Source: Chloroflexota bacterium (GTDB lineage: Bacteria > Chloroflexota > Limnocylindria > P2-11E > CF-107). From it: 54,923 nt of DNA. Position 1 is the stretch's first letter. Each line of letters starts with the position of its first letter. Below the pieces are notes generated by a model that was not told the origin of the DNA, searched no databases, and saw only the letters and a program-made list of their open reading frames with translations. The DNA is taken from the NCBI GenBank assembly GCA_005881435.1, contig VBHP01000091.1, forward strand, positions 1-54,923, given 5' to 3'. Position numbers and translations under genes: made by a program. Of this stretch, positions 39,866 through 47,620 are shown piece after piece.

Positions 39866-40327
39866 GTGATCGAGGCGCTCTACGCGGAGTGCGCCGAGCG
39901 CCTGTACCGGTTCGCGATGGCCAGGACCCGCGACGCGGCGTTGGCGGAGGACGTAGTGAGCGAGACGTTCCTGCGGGCCGTCCGCGAGGCGAACCGTCTT
40001 CCGGCGGCTCCGCCCGCGCGGATCGCTTGGCTGTACCGCACCGCCGGCAACCTGATCGTCGACGACTTCCGCCGGCGCCGGCGCGAGGACGAGCACGCCC
40101 GGCTGATCGCCACCCTCGATCCGCCCGGACCCGACGAGCGGACGCACGCCGAGCTGTGGCTCGCTGTCGAACGTCTGCCGGAGACGCAGCGGACCGCGGT
40201 CCTGCTGCGGTACGTGCAAGGCATGAAGGTGACGGACGTCGCCGAGGCGATCGGGCGGTCCGAGGGCGCCGTGAAGCAGCTGCTACTTCGGGCGCTGCGT
40301 ACGCTACGAGACAGAGTGGACCAGTGA
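39866..40327 (+). CDS. ECF-family RNA polymerase sigma factor
   Basis: A 153-residue sigma factor from the GTG at 39866. Region 2 contains L-Y-R-F-A-M-A-R-T-R-D-A-A-L-A-E-D-V-V-S-E-T-F-L-R and W-L-Y-R-T-A-G-N-L-I-V-D-D-F-R-R. Region 4 contains L-P-E-T-Q-R-T-A-V-L-L-R-Y-V-Q-G-M and D-V-A-E-A-I-G-R-S-E-G-A-V-K-Q-L. It recruits RNA polymerase to stress promoters when freed from its partner. The next gene, overlapping by 4 nt, encodes a one-helix membrane protein that is the likely anti-sigma factor. Confidence 0.92.
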   Translation: MIEALYAECAERLYRFAMARTRDAALAEDVVSETFLRAVREANRLPAAPPARIAWLYRTAGNLIVDDFRRRRREDEHARLIATLDPPGPDERTHAELWLAVERLPETQRTAVLLRYVQGMKVTDVAEAIGRSEGAVKQLLLRALRTLRDRVDQ

Positions 40328-41628
40328 GCGAACACGATTTCGACGAGCTCCGCGGCGAGCGGGATGCCGACGCTCTGTCCGGCCTCGCAGCCGCGCTGGA
40401 CGTCTCGCGCGAGCGAGGCCCGCGCGCCGAGTTCCTGGCGCGGCTGCGCGGCGACATCGAGCGCGAGATCCACACTCGTCGGACGCGGTCACGTACGCTG
40501 CCGTCCCTCCGCGGTGCGGTGCCCGCCGCCATCGCCGGGGTTCTCGCCGTCGTCGCCGCGATCAGCTACCCGCCGAGCTTGCCGACCGGGATCGATCGCG
40601 GCCTGCTCGTGGCATCCGCGTCGAGCTTTGTCGCCTATGACCCGGCCACCCTTCAGGAGCGCGCTCGCGTCTCGGTCGGCGCGCCAAAACCGTGGGCGAT
40701 GCTCACACCCGACGGCAACACGCTGGTCCTGACGTTCGAACAGTTCACGCGCGTGATGCGCGTCTTGGACATCCGCAAACCGGCTGAGTTCCGGAACGTC
40801 GTCGGCCTTCAGAGCCCATATCAGTTCGCGCTCTCGAAAGACGGCTCGCGCGCGTACGTTCGCGACGGCTCCGCGGTACGGATCGTCGACGTTGAGAAGG
40901 CGGCGGTGATCGGCGCCATCCCGACCCCCGGCGTCGAGGACTCGCCGGTGTACCTGGCGCCCGACGACCGGCGTCTGTTCCAATTCACGCCCGACGGTCA
41001 GCTCATCGTGTTCGACGTCGAGGACGGCAAAGAGATGCGGCGCGTGAAGGTGGATCTGACCGATACGCCCGGCCTCTCGGCCAGCGCGCGGCTGGTGTTC
41101 TCCCGGGACGGCTCCCGCGTGTACGCGGTCGGGAGCGAGGGCTCTCCCACGGGTCACGTCGGCGTCCTCGTGCTTGACACCAATACCCTCGCCGTCATCG
41201 CCAACAAGAGCCTCGATCCGAACAGCGGGCCGTCGCTCTCGCACGAGTTTGATCCGCTGGCCGACCTCGATCGCGCCATCGCCTCGCTCGGGTTCGTGGC
41301 CGAGGCCAAGGAGTTCGGCACCGTCACCCAGATCGCGCTGTCGCCGGACGGCCGCACGCTCTACGCCGCGCGCGGCGCTGCCGGGAACGGGATCCTGCTC
41401 ATCGACACGCAGCGACTCGAGGTCGTCGGCCGGATGCAGTCGACACGTACGATCTTCGCGCTGCAGCTGTCGCCCGACGGCAGCCGCGTCTTCGCCGTCG
41501 CTTCCCCGACGGGCGTGCTCGGGTCGGCCCAGCTCCTTGCCGTCGACGCCCGCTCGTACGGCCTCGCCGCTACCGCTTCGATACGTGGCGCGTCCGCGGA
41601 TGAGACGGCCCTTCTGTACAAGCCCTAG
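40324..41628 (+). CDS. Membrane-anchored beta-propeller protein, putative anti-sigma factor
   Basis: A 434-residue protein from the GTG at 40324 (GTGA overlap with the sigma gene). A cytosolic segment of about 60 residues is rich in charged helices (L-A-A-A-L-D-V-S-R-E-R-G-P-R-A-E-F-L-A-R-L). One transmembrane helix (about 62-82) leads to an external domain with repeated blades such as L-S-P-D-G-R-T-L-Y-A-A-R, F-S-R-D-G-S-R-V-Y-A-V and L-S-P-D-G-S-R-V-F-A-V, i.e. a YVTN/WD-like propeller. Coupling to an ECF sigma factor and the topology suggest a transmembrane anti-sigma factor with a propeller sensor. Confidence 0.82.
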   Translation: MSEHDFDELRGERDADALSGLAAALDVSRERGPRAEFLARLRGDIEREIHTRRTRSRTLPSLRGAVPAAIAGVLAVVAAISYPPSLPTGIDRGLLVASASSFVAYDPATLQERARVSVGAPKPWAMLTPDGNTLVLTFEQFTRVMRVLDIRKPAEFRNVVGLQSPYQFALSKDGSRAYVRDGSAVRIVDVEKAAVIGAIPTPGVEDSPVYLAPDDRRLFQFTPDGQLIVFDVEDGKEMRRVKVDLTDTPGLSASARLVFSRDGSRVYAVGSEGSPTGHVGVLVLDTNTLAVIANKSLDPNSGPSLSHEFDPLADLDRAIASLGFVAEAKEFGTVTQIALSPDGRTLYAARGAAGNGILLIDTQRLEVVGRMQSTRTIFALQLSPDGSRVFAVASPTGVLGSAQLLAVDARSYGLAATASIRGASADETALLYKP

Positions 41629-41639
41629 GGGGCACGGAC

Positions 41640-41696
41640 TGGGGGTTTCCGCGGCGCTCTCGCATTGATACGGTCACCCCTCGGTGGAAACCCCCA
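41640..41696. repeat. Inverted repeat flanking the promoter/start of the second ECF sigma gene
   Basis: TGGGGGTTTCC (41640-41650) and GGAAACCCCCA (41686-41696) are perfect 11-bp inverted copies 35 nt apart. The left arm lies where a -35 element would be for a -10 at TACGGT (41669-41674). The right arm begins 2 nt after the GTG start codon. It could be an operator pair for a looping regulator, or a DNA/RNA hairpin that hides the start. Confidence 0.6.
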
Positions 41697-42289
41697 AGGC
41701 TGCGAGCCTTCCTAACGCCCGCGAAGCCGCGCTCGTTAGCCCCACCGAGGATGCCGCGCTCGCACAGCGGGCGCGTGACGGCGATCCGCAGGCTTTCGCG
41801 GCCCTCTACGACCGGTATTTCGAGTTGGTCTACCGGTACGTGTACTACCGAGTGAGAGAGGTCGAGGAGGCTGAGGACGTGACGAGCGAAGTCTTCTTCC
41901 GAGCGCTCCGCGCGATGCCTCGGTACGAGCCGCGCCAGCCGTTCCTCGCCTGGCTCTACCGCATCGCCCGAAACGCCGTCATCGACCGCGCCCGTGCCGC
42001 CCGACCCCGCGTCTCCTTCGAGGACGCCTTGGCCCACCCGGACGCCGGCGACCACGTCGTCGACCCGGACGCGCGGATCCTCGCCACCGACCGCCGCGCC
42101 CGCCTCAAGACCGCCCTTGGCACACTCACCGCCGAACAGCAGGAGGTCGTCATCCTCCGGTTCGTCGAGGGGCTTTCGGCGGAAGAGGTCGGCAAGATCA
42201 TGGGCAAGCGCCCCGGCACCGTGCGCGGGCTCCAATTCCGCGCGCTGCAGGCGCTGAAGAAGACCATCACCGCCGAGGATCTCCGATGA
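41684..42289 (+). CDS. ECF-family RNA polymerase sigma factor
   Basis: A 201-residue sigma factor starting at GTG 41684. A 25-residue N-terminal extension precedes region 2 (F-A-A-L-Y-D-R-Y-F-E-L-V-Y-R-Y...A-E-D-V-T-S-E-V-F-F-R-A-L, W-L-Y-R-I-A-R-N-A-V-I-D). Region 4 has L-T-A-E-Q-Q-E-V-V-I-L-R-F-V-E-G-L-S and V-G-K-I-M-G-K-R-P-G-T-V-R. The following gene, overlapping by 4 nt, is a one-helix membrane protein of the DUF5667 kind commonly next to such sigma factors. An inverted repeat surrounds its start, suggesting autoregulation. Confidence 0.93.
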   Translation: METPKAASLPNAREAALVSPTEDAALAQRARDGDPQAFAALYDRYFELVYRYVYYRVREVEEAEDVTSEVFFRALRAMPRYEPRQPFLAWLYRIARNAVIDRARAARPRVSFEDALAHPDAGDHVVDPDARILATDRRARLKTALGTLTAEQQEVVILRFVEGLSAEEVGKIMGKRPGTVRGLQFRALQALKKTITAEDLR

Positions 42290-43062
42290 CGCCGCACGAA
42301 GAGCTCAGCGACATCATCGCGACGGTCGAGGCCCCGCGGCCTCGCAAGCGATTCCGCACTGACCTCCGTCGCGCGCTCCTCGCGACCGCTGCCAGCGAGT
42401 GGACCGCGACCACAGCCGAACCGGCCACGCGCCGCTGGTGGTTCGCGCTGCCGACCACCGCCGCGCCGCGCTACGCGCTCGCGTTCGCAGTGGTGATGCT
42501 GGCCATCTTCAGTGCCAGCGGAGTCGCCGCGGCATCGAGCCTTCCAGGCGACGTGACGTATTCGCTGAAATTGGCGTACGAGCAGGTCGAGCTGGCCCTG
42601 GCGTCGGACGACGCGGTCAAGGTCGAGGTGCTCGCGCATCAGGCCGATCGCCGTCTGGACGAGCTGAACAGGGTCTCGAACACTCGGCCGGAGCAGGCGC
42701 CGACCGCCAGCGCCGCGTACCTCGAGACGGTGGCGAGGTTCGAAGCCGCCGTGGTCGCACTCAAGGGCGCGGCTCCAGCGGACAAGGAAGAGGCGGCCGT
42801 CGACGTCGCCGTCACCGCCGCCGAGAAGCACATCGCCATCCTCGAGCAGCTCAAGGCCCGCCACGACACGCCCGGCATCGACAACGCCCTGCAGCAGGCT
42901 CGGGACCTGGAGCAGACGGCCAAGGACAAGAAGAAGGACGACGAGGACCGCAAACAACAGGACCACTCGTCCACGCCGGGCCAGCAGCAGCGCGCGACGC
43001 CCGCACCGCGCCTCACACCGAGACCGCTCGGCACGCCGCGGCCCGAGGACAGCCGGGACTAG
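42286..43062 (+). CDS. DUF5667-like membrane protein, putative anti-sigma factor
   Basis: A 258-residue protein. The cytosolic N-terminus (about 1-60) is charged and includes P-R-P-R-K-R-F-R-T-D-L-R. A helix at about 64-86 ends in S-G-V-A-A-A-S-S. The external part begins L-P-G-D-V-T-Y-S-L-K-L-A-Y-E-Q-V-E-L-A-L, the hallmark of the DUF5667 domain. It continues as long alpha-helices and a Lys/Asp/Gln then Pro/Thr-rich tail. ATGA coupling to the ECF sigma gene suggests it holds that sigma factor at the membrane. Confidence 0.85.
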   Translation: MTPHEELSDIIATVEAPRPRKRFRTDLRRALLATAASEWTATTAEPATRRWWFALPTTAAPRYALAFAVVMLAIFSASGVAAASSLPGDVTYSLKLAYEQVELALASDDAVKVEVLAHQADRRLDELNRVSNTRPEQAPTASAAYLETVARFEAAVVALKGAAPADKEEAAVDVAVTAAEKHIAILEQLKARHDTPGIDNALQQARDLEQTAKDKKKDDEDRKQQDHSSTPGQQQRATPAPRLTPRPLGTPRPEDSRD

Positions 43063-43068
43063 GCGCCC

Positions 43069-44964
43069 CTAGCCGGCGCTCTTCTCCGCTCGCGTCTTCA
43101 CCAAGTACGGCCACCGCGAGCGGACCGCCGCCGCGATGCCCGCGGCATCCAGACCGTAGTGCGCGCGCCAGAGCTTCTGGGCGCCGTGATCCACGAACTC
43201 ATCCGGCACGCCGAGCATCGCCAGCTCGACGGCGGCGGTGCGCTCGTGGAACAGCTCGGCCAGCGCCGATCCGAAGCCGCCGGCGACAGCGTGCTCCTCG
43301 ACCGTCGCGATCCGCGGCGTCCGCGCCGCGAGACCCAAGAACAGATCCTCGTCCAGCGGTTTGACGAAGCGCGCGTTCACGACCGTGGCGTCGATGCCGC
43401 TCTCGGCAAGCTCCGCCGCCGCGGCCAGCGCCTCACCGGCGACGGTGCCGTAAGCCGCGATGACCAGATCCGTCCCCTCGCGCAGCAGCTCGGCTTCACC
43501 GATCCGTAGCTCCACCAGCGGTCCGGATACATCGGCGCCGACACCGCTGCCGCGCGGGTATCGCAGCCCGATCGGACCGCGGTTGGCTCGGGCATGTGAC
43601 ACGGCGGTGTGCAGCATGTGCCGCAGCTCGCCCTCGTCCTTCGGCGCCATCAGCGTCATGCCCGGCAGCGGGCGCAGGTACGAGATGTCGAAGAGGCCTT
43701 GGTGCGTGCGGCCATCATCGCCGACGATCCCGGCGCGGTCCATCGCCAGCACGACCGGCAGATGTTGCACCGCGACGTCATGTACGACCTGATCGAAGCC
43801 CCGCTGCAGGAATGTGGAGTAGATCGCGACGATGGGGATGACGCCCTGTGTCGCTAGCCCCGCCGCGAAAGTGACGGCATGCTGCTCGGAGATCCCGACA
43901 TCGAACACCCGACCGGGGAACTCGTTGAACAACGGCGTAAGCCCGGTGCCATCGGGCATGGCCGCGGTGACCGCGACCACGCGTTCATCGGCGCGCATCA
44001 GCTCTCGCACGGTGTCGGCGAAGACCCTCGTGTACGTCGGCGTCGACGGCGGCTTCGAGCCCGCCGGTGAGACGCCATGCCATTTCACGTTGTCATCCTC
44101 GGCCGGCCCGTACCCATGGCCCTTCTGCGTGTGGACGTGCACCAGCACCGGTCCGTTTTGGAAGTCGCGGGCCTTGCGCAGCAGCGATTCGGTGGCCTCG
44201 AGGTCGTGTCCGTCGACGGGGCCGAAGTAGGTGAAGCCGAACTGCTCGAACAGCAGGTTCGGCATGAGCAGGGCCTTGAGGCTGGTGATGAACCGGCGGC
44301 GGGCCTCCTCGGCGAGATCGCCCGCGGGCATGTGCTCGATGAGCTGATCCGACAGGTGCTTGAAGCTGCGGTACGGGCGCGCCGTGCGGAGCGCCTCGAG
44401 CATTCGCGATACCGCGCCGACGTTGGGCGCGATGGACATGCCGTTGTCGTTCAGCACCACGATCAGTCGGGTCCGTTTGTGGCCGACGTCGTTGAGCGCC
44501 TCCATGGCCATTCCGGCCGTGAGGGCGCCGTCGCCGATGATCGCGACGACGTGTTGCCGCTCGTGGCGCAGGTCACGCGCCACCGCCATCCCCTGTGCCG
44601 CCGAGATCGACGTGCCGGCGTGGCCGGCCCCGAAAACGTCGTGCTCGGACTCGGTCCGTACGAGGAAACCAGACACGCCGTTGAACTGACGCATGGTGTC
44701 GAAGCGGTCGCGCCGTCCGGTCAGCAGCTTGTGGATGTACCCCTGGTGCCCGGTGTCCCACACCAGCTTGTCGCGAGGCGAATCGAACACGCGGTGCAGG
44801 GCCAGCGTCAGCTCGACGACGCCGAGGCTCGACGAGATATGCCCACCCGTCGTGCTGATGGTGTCCACCAGGTACGTTCGTAGCTCCGCGGCCAGCTGCT
44901 TCAGCTCCTCAGCGGAGAGTGCTTTCAGATCCGCGGGCGAGTCGATGCGGTCCAGCAACGTCAT
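43069..44964 (-). CDS. dxs: 1-deoxy-D-xylulose-5-phosphate synthase
   Basis: A 631-residue thiamine-diphosphate enzyme joining pyruvate and glyceraldehyde-3-phosphate, first step of the MEP isoprenoid pathway. G-H-Q-G-Y-I-H-K, G-H-A-G-T-S-I-S-A, the ThDP motif G-D-G-A-L-T-A-G-M-A-x-E-A-L-N, D-G-H-D and, in the second domain, D-V-G-I-S-E-Q-H-A-V-T-F-A-A-G-L are all present. D-R-A-G-I-V-G-D-D-G-x-T-H-Q-G follows. Length is normal. The ATG at 44964 is 8 nt after TACTAT on its strand, implying a leaderless transcript that shares its -10 region with the divergent GT87-like gene. Confidence 0.96.
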   Translation of the reverse strand: MTLLDRIDSPADLKALSAEELKQLAAELRTYLVDTISTTGGHISSSLGVVELTLALHRVFDSPRDKLVWDTGHQGYIHKLLTGRRDRFDTMRQFNGVSGFLVRTESEHDVFGAGHAGTSISAAQGMAVARDLRHERQHVVAIIGDGALTAGMAMEALNDVGHKRTRLIVVLNDNGMSIAPNVGAVSRMLEALRTARPYRSFKHLSDQLIEHMPAGDLAEEARRRFITSLKALLMPNLLFEQFGFTYFGPVDGHDLEATESLLRKARDFQNGPVLVHVHTQKGHGYGPAEDDNVKWHGVSPAGSKPPSTPTYTRVFADTVRELMRADERVVAVTAAMPDGTGLTPLFNEFPGRVFDVGISEQHAVTFAAGLATQGVIPIVAIYSTFLQRGFDQVVHDVAVQHLPVVLAMDRAGIVGDDGRTHQGLFDISYLRPLPGMTLMAPKDEGELRHMLHTAVSHARANRGPIGLRYPRGSGVGADVSGPLVELRIGEAELLREGTDLVIAAYGTVAGEALAAAAELAESGIDATVVNARFVKPLDEDLFLGLAARTPRIATVEEHAVAGGFGSALAELFHERTAAVELAMLGVPDEFVDHGAQKLWRAHYGLDAAGIAAAVRSRWPYLVKTRAEKSAG

Positions 44965-44971
44965 CGCGGTT

Positions 44972-44978
44972 CATAGTA
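44972..44978. promoter_or_regulatory. Shared symmetric -10 region of dxs and GT87-like gene
   Basis: The seven bases CATAGTA hold TACTAT on the minus strand (44978-44973), ending 8 nt before the dxs ATG. On the plus strand they hold CATAGT (44972-44977), ending 8 nt before the ATG at 44986. Only 21 nt separate the two start codons, so both transcripts must be leaderless or nearly so and the polymerases must compete for one melted region. Confidence 0.5.
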
Positions 44979-44985
44979 CGGACGC

Positions 44986-46161
44986 ATGAACGCGATCGTC
45001 CGTTCCACCCTCGTCGCGATCGCGATCATCGGCGCGATCGTTGCGCTCGCCGCGATCGGTTGGCCGGCGTCCGATTACCGCAACAACGACTTCTTCCAGT
45101 TCTGGGCCGGACCGCATGCGCTCTTCGAGGGCGCCTCGCCCTATGACCTCGGGTGGTCCACGGCGTTCCACGCCCGGTACGGCAGCCAAGCGCTTCATCA
45201 ACCGAACCTGCCGGCCGGTTTCACCACCGCTTATCCGCTCTGGACCTTCGTGCTGCTGTCGCCCCTGGCGGCGCTGCCGTTCGAGCTCGCGGCGCCACTG
45301 TGGTTCGTCCTGCAGGCGGCGGCTATCGCGCTCGCGCTGACGCTGCTCGCGCGTCACGTCCTCGTCACCGAGCGACGGCGCGATGCGGCGCTTCTGGCCG
45401 GACTCGCAGTGTCGTTCCAGCCGACCTGGCTCGCGCTCATCGGCGGGAACATAACCGCGCTGCTGTTCGCGCTGCTCACCGCGGCCGCCACCGTGGCGTG
45501 GAGCGGACGCGAGCGACTGACCGGCGCGCTCCTGGGGCTGCTGATCGTGAAGCCGCAGGCATTCGCGTTGGTGTTCGTGGCCTTCTTCATCGCCTCCCGG
45601 GATCGACGGCGGCTCGTCCAGGGTTGGCTCGTGATCGTGATGCCGCTCGTCGCGATCTCGTTCGCGCTGCGCCCCGGCTGGTCGGCGGAGTGGCTGGCCA
45701 TCGCCACGAGCCTGCAGTCCTCGGCCGTGAGCAACGCCACCGCCTGGACGTTCGATCGCGCCGTGGCGACGATCCCGCCGACCGTGCTCGTCGCCACCGC
45801 GACGGGCGCGCTGCTGGTGTGGTGGCGGGTCCGCCGGCCCGATCCGATTCTCCTGCTGGCGGCTACGGTGCCGGTCTCGCTCTTCGTCGCGCAACGCGGC
45901 TGGTCGTACGACCAGCTGCACCTGCTGCTGCCGGTCGCGGTCGTCCTCGAGGTCATCGCCGCATCGCGCGCGCGCCTGCCGTGGCTCGGCGCAGTCGCGG
46001 TCATCACCACGGCGGTGCCGTGGCTGCTGTACGCCTTCGCGTTCCAGCAGGGTGGGGAATTCTGGTCTGCGATCACGCCGCTCCTCTTCTTCTGCCTGGT
46101 CGTGGGCGCCGATGCGGCCGTTCGCGTTCGCGACCGCGTCATGCAAACCTCAGTTGCGTGA
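44986..46161 (+). CDS. GT87/DUF2029-like polyprenyl-phosphate-dependent glycosyltransferase
   Basis: A 391-residue membrane protein with about ten helices. After the first helix comes D-Y-R-N-N-D-F-F-Q-F-W-A-G, then L-F-E-G-A-S-P-Y-D and A-Y-P-L-W-T-F. These correspond to the acidic loop and the G-x-x-P-Y and Y-P-P-like motifs of DUF2029/GT87 enzymes (mannosyltransferases using polyprenyl-phosphate-mannose). G-L-L-I-V-K-P-Q is another family element. It works on the outer leaflet on lipid-linked glycans. Its neighbour dxs supplies polyprenol precursors. It overlaps the SDR gene by 4 nt. Confidence 0.82.
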   Translation: MNAIVRSTLVAIAIIGAIVALAAIGWPASDYRNNDFFQFWAGPHALFEGASPYDLGWSTAFHARYGSQALHQPNLPAGFTTAYPLWTFVLLSPLAALPFELAAPLWFVLQAAAIALALTLLARHVLVTERRRDAALLAGLAVSFQPTWLALIGGNITALLFALLTAAATVAWSGRERLTGALLGLLIVKPQAFALVFVAFFIASRDRRRLVQGWLVIVMPLVAISFALRPGWSAEWLAIATSLQSSAVSNATAWTFDRAVATIPPTVLVATATGALLVWWRVRRPDPILLLAATVPVSLFVAQRGWSYDQLHLLLPVAVVLEVIAASRARLPWLGAVAVITTAVPWLLYAFAFQQGGEFWSAITPLLFFCLVVGADAAVRVRDRVMQTSVA

Positions 46162-46871
46162 ACGACCTCGGCGGCCAAGTCGTGGTCATCACCGGAGCGA
46201 CCGGACACTTGGGGCACGCCGTTGTCGCAGCGTTCCTTGAGGGCGGGGCACACGTCGCCGCTCCGCACCGGGACGGGTCTGGGGTCGAGGAGATACGCCA
46301 GGCCTTCGCCGGCGCCGGCGAGCGGCTGTGGCTCGAAGCCGCCGACCTCGGCGACGAGACGTCGATGGCGCGCTTCGCCGAATCCGTCGTGCGTCGCTTC
46401 GGACGCATCGACGCGCTGGCCGCGCTGGCAGGTGGCTTCGCCGCCGGCCCGGTCGCGGACACGAATGTGGAGGCGATCCGCGCGCTGTTCGAGCAGAACG
46501 TCGTGACGGCATACACCACGATCCGTGCGGTGCTGCCGCACATGCGGGCGCGCGCATATGGTCGGATCGTCTGCGTCGCCGCGCGACCCGCGCTGCATGG
46601 CGCGAAGAACACCGCCGGTTACGCCATCGCCAAGGCCGGTGTAGTCCGGCTGATGGAATCACTCGCCGACGAGGTCAAGGACGAAGGCATCACCGTGAAC
46701 GCGGTGCTCCCAAGCACCATCGATCACCCGGTGAATCGGGCCAACATGCCGAAGGCCGATCCGAAGAAATGGGTCTCGCCGGGGGAGCTGGCCGCGGTGA
46801 TCCTGTTCCTGTCCTCGCCGCGGGCGAGCGGCGTGACCGGCGCGGCGATCCCAGTCTTCGGTCGGGTCTAA
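46158..46871 (+). CDS. Short-chain dehydrogenase/reductase
   Basis: A 237-residue SDR from the GTG at 46158 (GTGA overlap). The cofactor loop is T-G-A-T-G-H-L-G. An A-L-A-G-G-F segment stands where N-N-A-G is usual. The active-site Y-A-I-A-K is present, while the catalytic Ser position falls in V-A-A-R-P-A-L-H-G and may be replaced. The late V-T-G-A-A-I-P-V-F-G fits the classical family. It reduces or oxidises an unknown carbonyl/alcohol with NAD(P). The atypical Ser region leaves some doubt about activity. Confidence 0.88.
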   Translation: MNDLGGQVVVITGATGHLGHAVVAAFLEGGAHVAAPHRDGSGVEEIRQAFAGAGERLWLEAADLGDETSMARFAESVVRRFGRIDALAALAGGFAAGPVADTNVEAIRALFEQNVVTAYTTIRAVLPHMRARAYGRIVCVAARPALHGAKNTAGYAIAKAGVVRLMESLADEVKDEGITVNAVLPSTIDHPVNRANMPKADPKKWVSPGELAAVILFLSSPRASGVTGAAIPVFGRV

Positions 46872-47079
46872 CCCGTCGCGAGCGTGCGCCTCCCAAACGG
46901 ATCGTGACGGCGATCGCGACGATCCAGGTGATGACCCGCGTAGAGGAGCGACGCGGCGCCCGTGGATCCGACCGCCGCAGCCACAAACGACCCGACGTTC
47001 ACCGGGGCGGACGAAGACTGGTGCTCGCTTCGCCGGTCACGCTTACAGTGCGGCCTCGAGATCGATGGGGGTGAGAACG

Positions 47080-47556
47080 ATGAAGGTCGGCGCGAACGGC
47101 TATGTGCTGGCAAAGGGCGAAGGCGAAGGCATCTGGTTCCTGAACAATCTGATGACCGTGAAGGCGGGCGGCGACGACACCGGGAACGCATTCACGCTGA
47201 TCGAATCGCTGGCACCGGCCGGTTTCGGGCCGCCGCCACATGTCCATCACGCCGAAGACGAGGCCTTCTACGTCCTCGACGGTGAAGCCACCATCACCTG
47301 CGGAGACAGGACCTGGAGCGCGACTCCCGGCTCCTTTGCGTTCCTTCCCCGCGATATCCCGCACAGCTTCAAGGCATCCGAGGCCGGACCGCTGAAAATG
47401 CTGCAGCTCACATTGCCCGCGCAGTTCGAGCGTTTCGCGGCCGAAGTGGGCGAGGCTGCCCGGGCCAGGACGTTGCCCGAGCCGACCGATCCAGACGTGC
47501 CGAAGCTGCTCGCTGCCTCCGCGAGGTACGACATCGAGATCCTGCCGCCGCGCTGA
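47080..47556 (+). CDS. Cupin-domain protein
   Basis: A 158-residue single-domain cupin from the ATG at 47080, with GGGGGTGAG 5 nt upstream. Motif 1 reads P-P-P-H-V-H-H-A-E-D-E-A-F-Y-V-L-D-G with three metal-binding side chains. Motif 2 reads P-G-S-F-A-F-L-P-R-D-I-P-H-S-F. A helical C-terminus follows. Related proteins include quercetinase-like dioxygenases and metal-dependent isomerases, so no reaction is assigned. A TACAGT at 47045-47050 may be its -10. The MarR gene starts 64 nt after it. Confidence 0.88.
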   Translation: MKVGANGYVLAKGEGEGIWFLNNLMTVKAGGDDTGNAFTLIESLAPAGFGPPPHVHHAEDEAFYVLDGEATITCGDRTWSATPGSFAFLPRDIPHSFKASEAGPLKMLQLTLPAQFERFAAEVGEAARARTLPEPTDPDVPKLLAASARYDIEILPPR

Positions 47557-47580
47557 TCCCGGCCTTCGTAAGAAATGATC

Positions 47581-47613
47581 GCGTTGACAGATATTATCAA
47601 CGCGACGTAGAGT
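47581..47613 (+). promoter_or_regulatory. MarR promoter with overlapping palindromic operator
   Basis: GCGTTGA (47581-47587) and TCAACGC (47597-47603) form a perfect 7-bp palindrome with a 9-nt AT-rich spacer, the size of a MarR-dimer site. It contains a consensus -35 TTGACA (47584-47589). The -10 TAGAGT (47608-47613) follows after 18 nt and ends 7 nt before the GTG, so the mRNA should be leaderless and repressed by its own product. Confidence 0.75.
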
Positions 47614-47620
47614 ATCTCGC

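Noticed and set aside
37725-40532. Very long minus-strand open frame (over 900 codons)
   Set aside because: It lies antisense to the M23, mutY and sigma genes, is extremely Arg-rich and low-complexity, and shows no domain; typical of high-GC shadow frames.
46868-47002. Minus-strand 44-residue ORF with a short hydrophobic segment
   Set aside because: Starts with GTG, has no ribosome site or promoter, and its tail is charged and low-complexity. The 208-nt gap between the SDR and cupin genes otherwise holds only an 8-bp inverted repeat (46874-46881 and 46914-46921) without a T-run.
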